From NCBI GenBank assembly GCA_035291025.1, contig DATDTB010000075.1:1-25505 (forward strand): a stretch of DNA of 25,505 nt, read 5' to 3'. The notes below the pieces were generated by a model. It ran no database searches, was not told the origin of the DNA, and saw nothing but the letters and a program-made list of their open reading frames with translations. This DNA is from DATDTB01 sp035291025. Its GTDB lineage: Archaea > Iainarchaeota > Iainarchaeia > JAFGOX01 > DATDTB01. The number at the start of each line of letters is the position of its first letter. Position 1 is the stretch's first letter. Position numbers and translations under genes: made by a program. Positions 15,925-23,309 of this stretch are shown here, in pieces.

Positions 15925-16839
15925 ATGAAGAAACTAGGGGTTTTCCTCCCAATGCGGTCCAGTCTCACGAGGTTTGACAGGCACAACCCAGGGATTTTCC
16001 TTGAAGACGTCGGAAACGCCATTCTCGCTGAACTCCGCAAAAGCTTTGAACTCGTTGAAGGGCTTAACTTCCTCAAGGCGTCAGTGCGCGACGGCGTGGT
16101 GTTTTTCGGCGGGCTTGACTCCACTCAACTGGACGGATTCGTTTGGTTTTCCCAAATGGACCGCTATTCTGACAGCCACGACTTTTTAGTGCTCCGACAG
16201 CTGGAGAAGTCGATGCCTGTCATGAACCCGACGCGCGGCCTTGAAATAGGCGTTGACAAGTTCAAGACTTCGTCGTTTTTGAAGGAAAAAGGCTTGCCCG
16301 CGCCAAAGTTTGCATTGCTTGAATCCGGCGACGAGGAGTCAATTGAATGGGTTTTCAACAACTGGGGCAGCGTCTTAGTGAAGCCGCGTTTCGGGTTTTT
16401 CGGGCTTGGAATTTTCAAGGCCGACAACGCCGACGAGTTCTTGGACTTATTGGATTACTCGGGCCAGTCCAGCGCGTACGTTGAAAAGTTTTACGAAAAC
16501 GACTTCAACGACTGGTGCAGCGTCAACGTTGTCGGAGGGAAAGTGCTTTACGGCTTCGCCAAGCAGCCTGAAAAAATCAAGGGCTTCAAGGTGCTCGACA
16601 GGAAGCAGACCGGCGGCAAGACCATTGAAAGAAAGCCGGACAAGGAACAGGAGAAAATAGCACTGCGGGTGGCAATGGAAACTGGCCTGGATTTTTTGGG
16701 CGTTGACATTATCAAGTCAGTTGAAGGCGAGTACTTGGTCGTCGACGTGAACACATTTCCCGGCATTTACACTGAAATAATGCCCGCCGCGCAGATCGCG
16801 GGGGAATTCGCTCGAGCCGTCAGGCAAAAAGTCCAGTGA
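15925..16839 (+). CDS. ATP-grasp ligase (RimK-like)
   Basis: A 304-residue ATP-grasp enzyme, a fold that activates a carboxylate as acyl phosphate and couples it to an amine or thiol. Seen: GVDKFKTSSFLKEKGLPAPK (entry to the ATP-grasp domain with the ATP-binding Lys), VLVKPRFGFFGLGI (strand and glycine-rich loop), AYVEKFYEND (adenine hinge), and FLGVDIIK followed by EYLVVDVNTFPGI, which gives the Mg-binding acidic residue and Asn. The N-terminal 90 residues are a pre-ATP-grasp domain. It resembles RimK, LysX and glutathione-synthetase-like ligases. I chose the ATG at 15925, preceded by GGGGGTG, over 15877, which would add 16 unusual residues and overlap the upstream gene. With the GCS2 protein it could make a two-step peptide; a GC palindrome with T-run follows the stop. 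Confidence 0.82.
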   Translation: MKKLGVFLPMRSSLTRFDRHNPGIFLEDVGNAILAELRKSFELVEGLNFLKASVRDGVVFFGGLDSTQLDGFVWFSQMDRYSDSHDFLVLRQLEKSMPVMNPTRGLEIGVDKFKTSSFLKEKGLPAPKFALLESGDEESIEWVFNNWGSVLVKPRFGFFGLGIFKADNADEFLDLLDYSGQSSAYVEKFYENDFNDWCSVNVVGGKVLYGFAKQPEKIKGFKVLDRKQTGGKTIERKPDKEQEKIALRVAMETGLDFLGVDIIKSVEGEYLVVDVNTFPGIYTEIMPAAQIAGEFARAVRQKVQ

Positions 16840-16845
16840 GTAAAC

Positions 16846-16864
16846 AGCGGCGGCCGCCGCTTTT
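16846..16864 (+). terminator. GC-rich palindrome plus T-run after the ligase pair
   Basis: AGCGGCGGCCGCCGCT is a perfect 16-base palindrome followed directly by TTT, six bases after the ATP-grasp stop. In RNA it would fold into a strong stem with a U tract, like an intrinsic terminator. A run of six T follows at about 16875-16880. It separates the ligase pair from the next gene. Confidence 0.5.
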
Positions 16865-16886
16865 CCTGCCATTATTTTTTGCCGTG

Positions 16887-16902
16887 CTTTATTTCTTAAA
16901 AC
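16887..16902 (+). promoter_or_regulatory. TATA-like box for the duplicated membrane protein
   Basis: CTTTATTTCTTAAAAC ends about 23-27 bases before the ATG at 16925, so transcription would begin at or next to the start codon. The leader would be absent or nearly so, as is common in archaea. Confidence 0.4.
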
Positions 16903-16924
16903 CCACCGCCTTTCTTTTCCGCTG

Positions 16925-18355
16925 ATGGCTTTCTCGTTTGGCGGAAGGAACCCGGGAATGGCGGCAAATGCGTTGGCGGCCGAGCTCGAGGTTTCCGAGG
17001 ACTGGCCTGGTTCGAGGATTGCGGTGTCCTTGAAGGGGCAGCCCCCTCACTTGCTGTGGCGCGTCCTGCTGACTTTGTTCCTATTGCCTTTCGTCTTCGG
17101 CCCGGTTTTCGTTTTCTTGACCGTATTCATTTTCGCTGGAGGCTTTGGCTCGCTTTTTTCGCTTGCTTCCGTGGACTGGCCAGTGCTCGCGGTTGCCGCG
17201 TTTTTCCTGGCAGTGTGGTACTCGATTGTTTGGATATTCGTAAGCGTGGCCAGCACGGTCTTGCAGTCTTGGACGAGCGTTTCCCTTGACGCATCAAAAG
17301 GCGAGTTCAAGGCTCGAGTCCACGGGTGGATGGTGTGGCTTTCAAGGGATTACTCAGTTAAGCTGGCGAGGCTGAAGGGATTAAAGCTCGTCATGGGCTC
17401 CGAGGGAGGCAAGTCAGTTGACTTGTCTCTTTCCATTTCCTACGAAGACGAAGCCGGCAAGGCGCGTTCGCTTTTTATTCCATTCAAGGTCAAGGACGTG
17501 AACCACCGCGAAGAGGCAATGGACTTGTTTTTCAAGGCAGCGCGAATCGCGGGCTTTGATTATTACTCGGTTTTGAGGAGCGACCCGCGCTGGCTAGAAA
17601 TCGAGTCATCCAAAGGAAAGGTTGAAGGCTCCGTTCAAGTGCCCGTGCAAGGCGAGAGGCAGGACTACGCGAGGGACACGGCTCTAGCAACCGTGAAAGA
17701 GCCAGGACTCAAGGTAAAGCCATTTGACCCGAAGTCCTTTTCTTCCGACAACGAATTGCTGGAATGGGCTCCAGGCGACCGCGTCAAGTTCTTCAAGCCC
17801 AAGCCCTCCATTTCCACAATTCTAGGGTTTTCCATTGTCATTGCGGCGATTGCCGGAGGGATTTCCTTTGTTGTATTGCCCGACTTTGCCTGGCTTCTCC
17901 CGTTCAAGCCCGACGCCCTTGCCGCGTCACTAGCTGTCGCTGCCGCAGCCGGAGTCTCTTTTGGCGCCGGGTTTCATTACTTGGCCAAGGAACAAGAGGC
18001 GTTGTTTGACTGGGGCTTCGGCAAAGTCACTTTCAGGGCTGGCTCTGCGTCGAGGGGTTTTTCATTCAAGGAAATCCAAGGCCTTTCACTGAAGGGGTTG
18101 AGCGAAACGCGTTCCAGCGGCGGCAAGAACAAGAGCACTTACACTGTTTACTGGTGCGAGCTTTACGCCCAGCTCCCTGGAGGCAACGAACTGGTTGCGG
18201 CCACCAACGAGTTCAGGGAGGACGCCGAAACGCCTTACGACATGTCCCTCCCGCTTGCAGTCGAGCTCGCGAACGCCTTGAATGTTCCATGGACGTGGGT
18301 TGACTACTCGAAAAAGCAGCCCTTCAACGTCAACTGGTCGCTGAATTTCAAGTGA
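16925..18355 (+). CDS. Membrane protein of unknown function with two similar halves
   Basis: A 476-residue protein that I do not recognise. It has four membrane helices in two hairpins: roughly residues 46-72 and 84-110, then about 296-315 and 325-347. After each hairpin comes a soluble part of 110-170 residues rich in beta strands, opening with a similar phrase (LDASKGEFKARVHG after the first, FDWGFGKVTFRAG after the second) and ending in a helix (EEAMDLFFKAARIAGF; LAVELANALN). This looks like an internal duplication of a hairpin plus PH-like domain unit. Between the halves is a charged linker (about 205-285). There is no signal peptide before the first helix. It has its own TATA-like box and likely a leaderless transcript, so it need not belong to the ligase pair. 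The final eight bases overlap the convergent malic enzyme gene. Confidence 0.65.
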   Translation: MAFSFGGRNPGMAANALAAELEVSEDWPGSRIAVSLKGQPPHLLWRVLLTLFLLPFVFGPVFVFLTVFIFAGGFGSLFSLASVDWPVLAVAAFFLAVWYSIVWIFVSVASTVLQSWTSVSLDASKGEFKARVHGWMVWLSRDYSVKLARLKGLKLVMGSEGGKSVDLSLSISYEDEAGKARSLFIPFKVKDVNHREEAMDLFFKAARIAGFDYYSVLRSDPRWLEIESSKGKVEGSVQVPVQGERQDYARDTALATVKEPGLKVKPFDPKSFSSDNELLEWAPGDRVKFFKPKPSISTILGFSIVIAAIAGGISFVVLPDFAWLLPFKPDALAASLAVAAAAGVSFGAGFHYLAKEQEALFDWGFGKVTFRAGSASRGFSFKEIQGLSLKGLSETRSSGGKNKSTYTVYWCELYAQLPGGNELVAATNEFREDAETPYDMSLPLAVELANALNVPWTWVDYSKKQPFNVNWSLNFK

Positions 18356-19613
18356 GTTTTCCGCCGGCGGCCTTGTTGGTTTTTGCAATGCGCTTCGCGA
18401 CTTCTTTTTCGTACGCCTTGAAGTCCTTCAAGTGAACTTTTGCCACGCCTGACTCTACTGCTGCTCTCGCCACTGCCGCGGCGACGCGCGGCGCCACTCT
18501 TTTATCAGTTGGGTCCGGGATTATGTAGTTTTCCCTCAATTCCCTGGCTGAAACCAGCCCCGCTATCGCGTGCGCCGCCGCAATCTTCATTTCATTGTTT
18601 ACCTTCATGGCGCGCACGTCAAGCATTCCCCTGAATATTCCAGGAAAGCCGAGGACGTTGTTGACTTGGTTCGGGTAGTTGCTCAAACCGAAACCCAGGA
18701 CTTTTACTCCAGCCTTTCTAGCTTCACCGGGAGCGATTTCTGGTTCTGGGTTGGCCAACGCGAACAATACCGAGTTCTTGGCCATTCCCGTCACCATTTC
18801 CGCAGTCAGGCTCTTCGGCTTGGACGCGCCAATGCACACGTCGGCTCCCCGCAGGGCCTCGGTAATCGTGCCGGAAAACCTTGCCTTGTTCGTCTGCCGC
18901 GCCATTTCTTCTTTTTCAAAGCTCAAGCCATCACGGCCCGCGTAAAGGGCGCCCCTTGAGTCGAAGACCACAACGTCGCGCGCTCCTGCGTGCACCAACA
19001 GCTTTGCAACCCCAACGCCAGCGGACCCGCTGCCGCTCACGACTATTTTCACTGATTCAATGCGTTTCCCCACCACCTTCAAGGCGTTCAGCAATGCCGC
19101 AAGCACAACAACGGCTGTCCCGTGCTGGTCGTCGTGGAACACTGGAATGTTTAATTCTTCGCTTAGCCGTTTCTCGACCTCGAAGCACTCGGGGTGCTTG
19201 ATGTCCTCCAAGTTAACGCCGCCGAAGGTCGGCTCGAGCCTCTTCATTGTTTCAACGAATTCCTCCACGCCTTTCACGGAAATGCACAACGGGATCGCGT
19301 TAACGTCGCCCAATACCTTGAACAGCATTGCCTTTCCTTCCATTACGGGCAGCCCCGCCAGGGGCCCAATGTCGCCAAGCCCGAGAATCCTCGTCCCATC
19401 CGTCACTATTGCTATTGTGTTGCCCTTGAACGTGTACTCGAGCGCCTTTTCCGGGTCTTTTTCTATCTCGAGGCACGGGAACGCAACGCCGGGAGTGTAA
19501 GCGAGCTCCAAGTCCTTCTTGGTCTTCACGGGCTTGCTTGCAGTGACTTCAATCTTTCCCGGCCCGCCTTTTTTGTGGTACTCCAGCGCCCTTTCCTTCA
19601 AGTCTTTACCCAA
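18348..19613 (-). CDS. NAD(P)-dependent malic enzyme
   Basis: A 421-residue malic enzyme of the short bacterial/archaeal type, oxidatively decarboxylating malate to pyruvate. Tyr39 in LAYTPGVAFPC and Lys94 in VMEGKAML are the catalytic acid-base pair; Glu136-Asp137 in NLEDIKHPECF and Asp161 in FHDDQHGTA bind the metal; GSGSAG at residues 194-199 is the nucleotide loop, followed by VVFDSRG with the ribose-binding Asp218, which points to NAD more than NADP. The C-terminal phosphotransacetylase domain of MaeB is absent. The start is TTG: the codon before it is an in-frame TGA, and AAGGGA lies five bases upstream. It could send carbon from the TCA-type cluster to pyruvate or work in reverse. It shares a divergent promoter gap with the 134-residue membrane protein. 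Confidence 0.88.
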   Translation of the reverse strand: MGKDLKERALEYHKKGGPGKIEVTASKPVKTKKDLELAYTPGVAFPCLEIEKDPEKALEYTFKGNTIAIVTDGTRILGLGDIGPLAGLPVMEGKAMLFKVLGDVNAIPLCISVKGVEEFVETMKRLEPTFGGVNLEDIKHPECFEVEKRLSEELNIPVFHDDQHGTAVVVLAALLNALKVVGKRIESVKIVVSGSGSAGVGVAKLLVHAGARDVVVFDSRGALYAGRDGLSFEKEEMARQTNKARFSGTITEALRGADVCIGASKPKSLTAEMVTGMAKNSVLFALANPEPEIAPGEARKAGVKVLGFGLSNYPNQVNNVLGFPGIFRGMLDVRAMKVNNEMKIAAAHAIAGLVSARELRENYIIPDPTDKRVAPRVAAAVARAAVESGVAKVHLKDFKAYEKEVAKRIAKTNKAAGGKLT

Positions 19614-19640
19614 TCAAATCCCTTAACTACCAGTGAACAA

Positions 19641-19656
19641 CAATAAGTTTTTATTG
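19641..19656. promoter_or_regulatory. Palindromic TATA-like element shared by divergent genes
   Basis: CAATAAGTTTTTATTG is a perfect 6-bp inverted repeat with a four-base spacer, AT-rich on both strands. It lies about 35 bases before the malic enzyme TTG and about 58 before the ATG at 19707. It could serve as TATA box for the malic enzyme, for both genes, or as an operator. Confidence 0.4.
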
Positions 19657-19706
19657 ATGTCCGAGTTTTTTCCAAGCCTTGCCCTTGTTTTCCGGATGCT
19701 GAGCCA

Positions 19707-20111
19707 ATGAGTGTTAACTTCTTGTTTTTTGCTTTTTCCCTTCTTTCATGGGTTTTCTCGCGCCCCGTTTCAGCGCACCACGACGTTTACCACAACTTCG
19801 CAGGAATGCCCTTGGTTTTCTTCACCTTGGTCTTGCTGGCAGCGCTTTACTTTTACGAAAGGCAAGGTGACACGGCCCTGGGGCGTTCCGTGCTGTTGTC
19901 AGTCTTGCTAGCGGTTTCGTTCGTGGAGTTGTTTTACGGCAACGGCTTGTTCTTCGGCGCGGGCTTCATTGAAGGGCCTTACTCGCAGCCGCGCGCGTTC
20001 GAGGCCGTGGACTACGTTTTAGTGGCGTTCGCTGCGCTCCTGCCTTTCGCGTTTTTCTACTTCATTAAGCCGAGGCTCGCGTCAATTGCTTCCCGGAGCT
20101 CAGGCCAGTAA
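19707..20111 (+). CDS. Small hypothetical membrane protein
   Basis: A 134-residue protein with an N-terminal hydrophobic segment ending in RPVSAHHDVYH, which could be a signal peptide (cleavage after VSA) or a first helix, followed by three more helices near residues 34-49, 60-77 and 101-119. The short His-rich stretch HHDVYH right after the first segment would face outside. I know no family for it. It is divergent from the malic enzyme and converges with the PAP2 phosphatase, overlapping its end by 12 bases. There is no good ribosome site before the ATG. Codon use looks like that of its neighbours. Confidence 0.6.
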   Translation: MSVNFLFFAFSLLSWVFSRPVSAHHDVYHNFAGMPLVFFTLVLLAALYFYERQGDTALGRSVLLSVLLAVSFVELFYGNGLFFGAGFIEGPYSQPRAFEAVDYVLVAFAALLPFAFFYFIKPRLASIASRSSGQ

Positions 20112-20555
20112 AGTCAGCGCCACTCCAAGCAGCTGGCCCGCGAAAACGTCCCAGTCGTCGTGCCTCTTCAAGTAAACGCGGGCCTGCATGACGAACACGG
20201 AAAGCACGGCGAGGAAGAGCGAGAGGTAAAGGCTTTGGAAGTGCCAGGACAATACCATCATGGTGAAGGCAGCGCGGGCCGCGTGCGCGCTCGGGAAGGA
20301 CCCAGTGTTGACTTTCTGCCACCAGGCAGTGAACTTTTCCTTGTCGGGGCGTTCCTTGTAGTGGACCAGGCGCACGAGCCACACCACTATCTCTATCAAG
20401 AAGTAACCCACGAGCAGGCGCAGAGCCACTATTTTCACTCCAAGCAATGCCGCTGCCGCGATGAGCGAGAAGTAAAACGAGCTGCTCCCCAGCGCCGAGA
20501 TGTCGCGCCAGTGGTCAGCCAGCTTGGCTTTCCAGGAAAACTTCAATTGCGCCAC
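20100..20555 (-). CDS. PAP2-family membrane phosphatase
   Basis: A 151-residue membrane phosphatase of the PAP2/acid phosphatase fold, which removes phosphate from lipid phosphates or polyprenyl diphosphates. The three active-site motifs are complete: YKERPDKEKF (Lys67, Arg69-Pro70), TGSFPSAH (residues 84-91, with the proton-donor His91), and RVYLKRHDDWD (Arg126, nucleophile His132, Asp136). Four to five helices surround them. The start is GTG at 20555; a TATA-like CTTAAAAAG centred about 24 bases upstream implies a leaderless transcript. It is divergent from a CDP-alcohol phosphatidyltransferase, which suggests phosphatidyl(archaetidyl)-glycerol or -inositol phosphate dephosphorylation, or recycling of the polyprenyl carrier used by the glycan genes. 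Which of these it does cannot be told from the sequence. Confidence 0.82.
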   Translation of the reverse strand: MAQLKFSWKAKLADHWRDISALGSSSFYFSLIAAAALLGVKIVALRLLVGYFLIEIVVWLVRLVHYKERPDKEKFTAWWQKVNTGSFPSAHAARAAFTMMVLSWHFQSLYLSLFLAVLSVFVMQARVYLKRHDDWDVFAGQLLGVALTLLA

Positions 20556-20573
20556 GCTGTGTAGAAAGCACTA

Positions 20574-20584
20574 GCTTTTTAAGT
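20574..20584. promoter_or_regulatory. TATA-like box shared by two divergent lipid genes
   Basis: GCTTTTTAAG is AT-rich on both strands and lies in the 56-bp gap between the PAP2 phosphatase GTG (20555) and the CDP-alcohol transferase ATG (20612). Its centre is about 24 and 33 bases from the two starts, the usual distance for archaeal TATA to transcription start. The neighbouring AAAGC/GCTTT inverted repeat (20565-20578) overlaps it. Confidence 0.45.
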
Positions 20585-20611
20585 TTCTTTCCCTTTTCCC
20601 ATGCGAGCTGC

Positions 20612-21232
20612 ATGGTCGCAAAAGGGAAAGCCAAGGCCGTTGCCGAGCCAGGCTTTTGGAACATTGCAAACCAGGTAACCTTGTTCCGGGTCTTCATGGT
20701 CTTTGCCGCGCTTTACCTGGCTTCACTGCAGGGCGCGTTCCTGTTGAACTTGTTCGGCGTGGCGTTGATTCCATTGGCGTTCGCGCTGGACGCAGTTGAC
20801 GGCTTCATTGCCCGCAAGTTTGGCGCGGCAACAAGGTTCGGTAGCTTTTTCGACGTCTTCGGAGACCGCGTCACTGAGCTGACTTTGTGGATTTTCTTTC
20901 TCTCAACGAACGCCGTCCCGTTTTGGGCAGTACTGGTGGTGGTGCTCCGCGGCCTCGCAACCGACGCCGTACGCGCAGAGGCATTGTCAAAAGGGAAAAC
21001 TGTTTACGGAATGATGGAGTCAGGCGCGGGCAAGGCGTTCGTTTCCTCTAGGTTCATGCGCGGCTTTTACGGCGCCGCCAAGGCGGTCTTGTTCACGCTT
21101 TTGGCCTTCGCGCACGCCTTCCAGGCGCCGTTGCTCGCGCAGCCAATTGGTTACCTCGTCTTTTTGGTGGTGGCGTTGAACTTGCTGCGCGGCTACCCAG
21201 TCCTTGCCGAGGGCTCGCGGTTCTTCCACTGA
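20612..21232 (+). CDS. CDP-alcohol phosphatidyltransferase
   Basis: A 206-residue membrane enzyme that moves the lipid phosphate of a CDP-lipid to an alcohol acceptor such as inositol phosphate, glycerol phosphate or serine. The family signature D-x2-D-G-x2-A-R-x8-G-x3-D-x3-D is complete: Asp60, Asp63, Gly64, Ala67, Arg68, Gly77, Asp81 and Asp85, the residues that bind metal and CDP. Six hydrophobic segments follow the usual layout. The divergent PAP2 phosphatase could act on a phosphorylated product, which favours an archaetidyl-inositol phosphate or -glycerol phosphate synthase, but the acceptor cannot be read from the sequence. The ATG has a TATA-like box about 33 bases upstream, so the leader is only a few bases long. 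It ends 20 bases before the convergent phasin-like gene. Confidence 0.85.
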   Translation: MVAKGKAKAVAEPGFWNIANQVTLFRVFMVFAALYLASLQGAFLLNLFGVALIPLAFALDAVDGFIARKFGAATRFGSFFDVFGDRVTELTLWIFFLSTNAVPFWAVLVVVLRGLATDAVRAEALSKGKTVYGMMESGAGKAFVSSRFMRGFYGAAKAVLFTLLAFAHAFQAPLLAQPIGYLVFLVVALNLLRGYPVLAEGSRFFH

Positions 21233-21252
21233 AGAGTTGGGCTTGCCTTTGC

Positions 21253-21546
21253 TCAGCGTTTTTTCTTTTTCGCCTTCTTCTTCACGGCCTTTTTCCTTTC
21301 CAGGCCCGCCTTGCTCAAGGTCTTGTCAACTTCCCTTTCCAGCCTGCCCTCGAGTTGTTTGCGCGCCTTGGCCGAGTCGCCCATTACTTCCGTCACCACT
21401 TTGTTTGCTTCCTTTTCGTTGATGTTGTATTCCTTCATCAACTGCTGCGCCAGCCTCGTCCCTTCCTTTTTTGCCGCCAGCGTGGTCCCCAAGCCCAACA
21501 GGACGAGCTTCCTCAGGATTCCCTTGACTTTTTTCATGTCACGCAT
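21253..21546 (-). CDS. Phasin-like basic helical protein
   Basis: A 97-residue protein, mostly helical, with a hydrophobic segment near residues 9-25 (ILRKLVLLGLGTTLAAKKEG), a middle amphipathic helix (LAQQLMKEYNINEKEANKVV), and a very basic lysine/arginine tail (KKAVKKKAKKKKR). This pattern matches small proteins annotated as phasin-like or polyhydroxyalkanoate-regulator-like, which are often coded next to ABC1/UbiB kinases, as here: the kinase gene ends 56 bases upstream on the same strand. The name need not mean polyester granules; the basic tail could bind nucleic acid or acidic lipid. I chose the ATG at 21546 with TGGGGG upstream; TTG at 21552 and ATG at 21537 are alternatives. Confidence 0.6.
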   Translation of the reverse strand: MRDMKKVKGILRKLVLLGLGTTLAAKKEGTRLAQQLMKEYNINEKEANKVVTEVMGDSAKARKQLEGRLEREVDKTLSKAGLERKKAVKKKAKKKKR

Positions 21547-21602
21547 TTGCAAACCCCCATTTCCTTCCTTTCAATTCCAGTTCCCTTTTGAATCTTTTCC
21601 CA

Positions 21603-23282
21603 TCACTTCCTGGCCGCACGCAAAAGCGTTATGAGCAGCCACGCCGTGAAAAATATCGCCAAGTAGAACTCAATCAAACCAACGGAAAAGCCGAGAACGC
21701 GCGAAATTCCCTCGGCGCGCAGCAACAGCGAGGAACCCATTATCAGGGCAGCAGCGACAATTCCCAGCACGACGAGCTTTCCCAGCCTGTACAATTCGTC
21801 GGTTATTTCGAGGAACTCGGTCTTTTGCAGCCTTACAGTCAAGTCCCCTGACTCGAACTTTCGCACCACGTTCGAGACGTGTTCGGGGAGGTTTTCAAAG
21901 AACTCCAAGTACTCCAATGAGTTTTGGAACATTTTCTTGACGCTCTTCACTGGGCTTAGCTGTTCCCTTATCAGGCGGTGAATGAAGGGCTTTGACTCCC
22001 TGCTGAAGTCAAAGTCCGCGTAGAGCTCGACGCCCACTGACTCAACTGTGAGAAGCGCCTTGGCCAGCAAAACCGTCTCGGTCGGGAAGTGCACGTCGTG
22101 CCTTGCCGCCATTGAAACGGTCTTGTAAAGCGTTTGCGCCACGCCCCTTTCCTTCAACGGCAGCCCGTACCAGGAGTTAATGTTTTTCCACACCTCTCTC
22201 TTGAATCCTTCCAGGTTCCCGCGCTCTCCCACTTCCACAATGTCCATCAAGTGCTTCACTGCTTTCTCGGAGTCGTTCTCGTTCAATGCCAGTATGTACA
22301 GCGCCAGCTTTTTCCGCGTCTTCATTCCCAGCCTGCCGATTATGCCGAAGTCCAGGAACGCTATCCTGTTGCCCTTCAGCGCCAATAGGTTTCCCGGGTG
22401 AGGGTCGCCGTGGAACACGCCGTCAATGAATATTTGCTTGAAGACCGCGTTCGCGCCATTCAATGCCAGCATGCGGCGGTTGAACTTGCGTTTTTTCAGC
22501 TCACTGGAATCGCTTAGCTTCACGCCGTCAATGAACTCCATCACGAGGACTTTCTCGGAAGTATGCGCCCAGTAAACCCTTGGAATGACGACAGTCTCGT
22601 CGCCTTCGAAGTTTTCCCGGAACAGGCTCATGTTCTTGGCTTCCACGCGCAAGTCGAACTCGGCATTGGTCCATTCCTCGAATTCCTTCACTAGCTCTAC
22701 CGGCCTGTAGGCCTTGGCTTCAGGCAAGTGGCTTTCAAGCAACTCGGCAATCTGCTTCATTATTGAAATGTCCTGCTCAACTATGCTTTGCACGTTCGGC
22801 CGCAATACCTTCACGGCAACAGTCTCGCCGGTTTTCAGCACCGCCTTGTGGACTTGCGCGACTGACGCCGCGGCTATTGGAGTCTTGTCGAAGGACTTGA
22901 AGGTTGCGCCGAGCTTTTTTCCAGTCTCCCCCTCGATCACTTTCTCGACTTCGGCAAAGGGGACGGGGTGCACTTGGTCCTGCAGGTGCCTTAACTCCTT
23001 GACGTACTCGCTGGGCACTATGTCCGGCCGCAGGCTCAGGACTTGCCCGAACTTGATGAACGTGGGGCCGAGCTTTTCCAAGGTCACGCGAAGAGACACT
23101 GGCAACGGAACCTTTTCGCCGGGCTTTGCCTTTTCAATGTAGCCCTCGTAGAAGGCAAGAGCCCTGTGCTCCAGCGGCAAGTGCTTTTTCAAGTCCCCGC
23201 GCTGCATGAACACGGCAAAGCCTCCTTCGGCTAGCACGCGCATTATTTCCCTGAATCTTTTCATGTTGTTTATTTTCTTCAT
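21603..23282 (-). CDS. ABC1/AarF/UbiB atypical kinase-like protein
   Basis: A 559-residue member of the ABC1 (UbiB/ADCK) family of atypical kinases or ATPases, linked to isoprenoid quinone and lipid metabolism. The family marks are present in order: K-x-G-Q in IKFGQVLSLRPDIVP (77-80), the Ala-rich loop PIAAASVAQVH (135-145, in place of the glycine loop of ordinary kinases), Lys158 in VAVKVLRP, Glu214, the catalytic HGDPHPGN (291-298) and DFG (311-313). The end has two membrane helices, about 502-525 and 530-553, as in UbiB. No ubiquinone genes are in the window. It lies 27 bases after the LamG protein gene and before the phasin-like gene, all on the minus strand. ATG at 23282 was kept, with an inner ATG at 23264 possible. 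Confidence 0.88.
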   Translation of the reverse strand: MKKINNMKRFREIMRVLAEGGFAVFMQRGDLKKHLPLEHRALAFYEGYIEKAKPGEKVPLPVSLRVTLEKLGPTFIKFGQVLSLRPDIVPSEYVKELRHLQDQVHPVPFAEVEKVIEGETGKKLGATFKSFDKTPIAAASVAQVHKAVLKTGETVAVKVLRPNVQSIVEQDISIMKQIAELLESHLPEAKAYRPVELVKEFEEWTNAEFDLRVEAKNMSLFRENFEGDETVVIPRVYWAHTSEKVLVMEFIDGVKLSDSSELKKRKFNRRMLALNGANAVFKQIFIDGVFHGDPHPGNLLALKGNRIAFLDFGIIGRLGMKTRKKLALYILALNENDSEKAVKHLMDIVEVGERGNLEGFKREVWKNINSWYGLPLKERGVAQTLYKTVSMAARHDVHFPTETVLLAKALLTVESVGVELYADFDFSRESKPFIHRLIREQLSPVKSVKKMFQNSLEYLEFFENLPEHVSNVVRKFESGDLTVRLQKTEFLEITDELYRLGKLVVLGIVAAALIMGSSLLLRAEGISRVLGFSVGLIEFYLAIFFTAWLLITLLRAARK

Positions 23283-23309
23283 TCCAAAACCCAGTAAAAA
23301 ACGCTTTTT

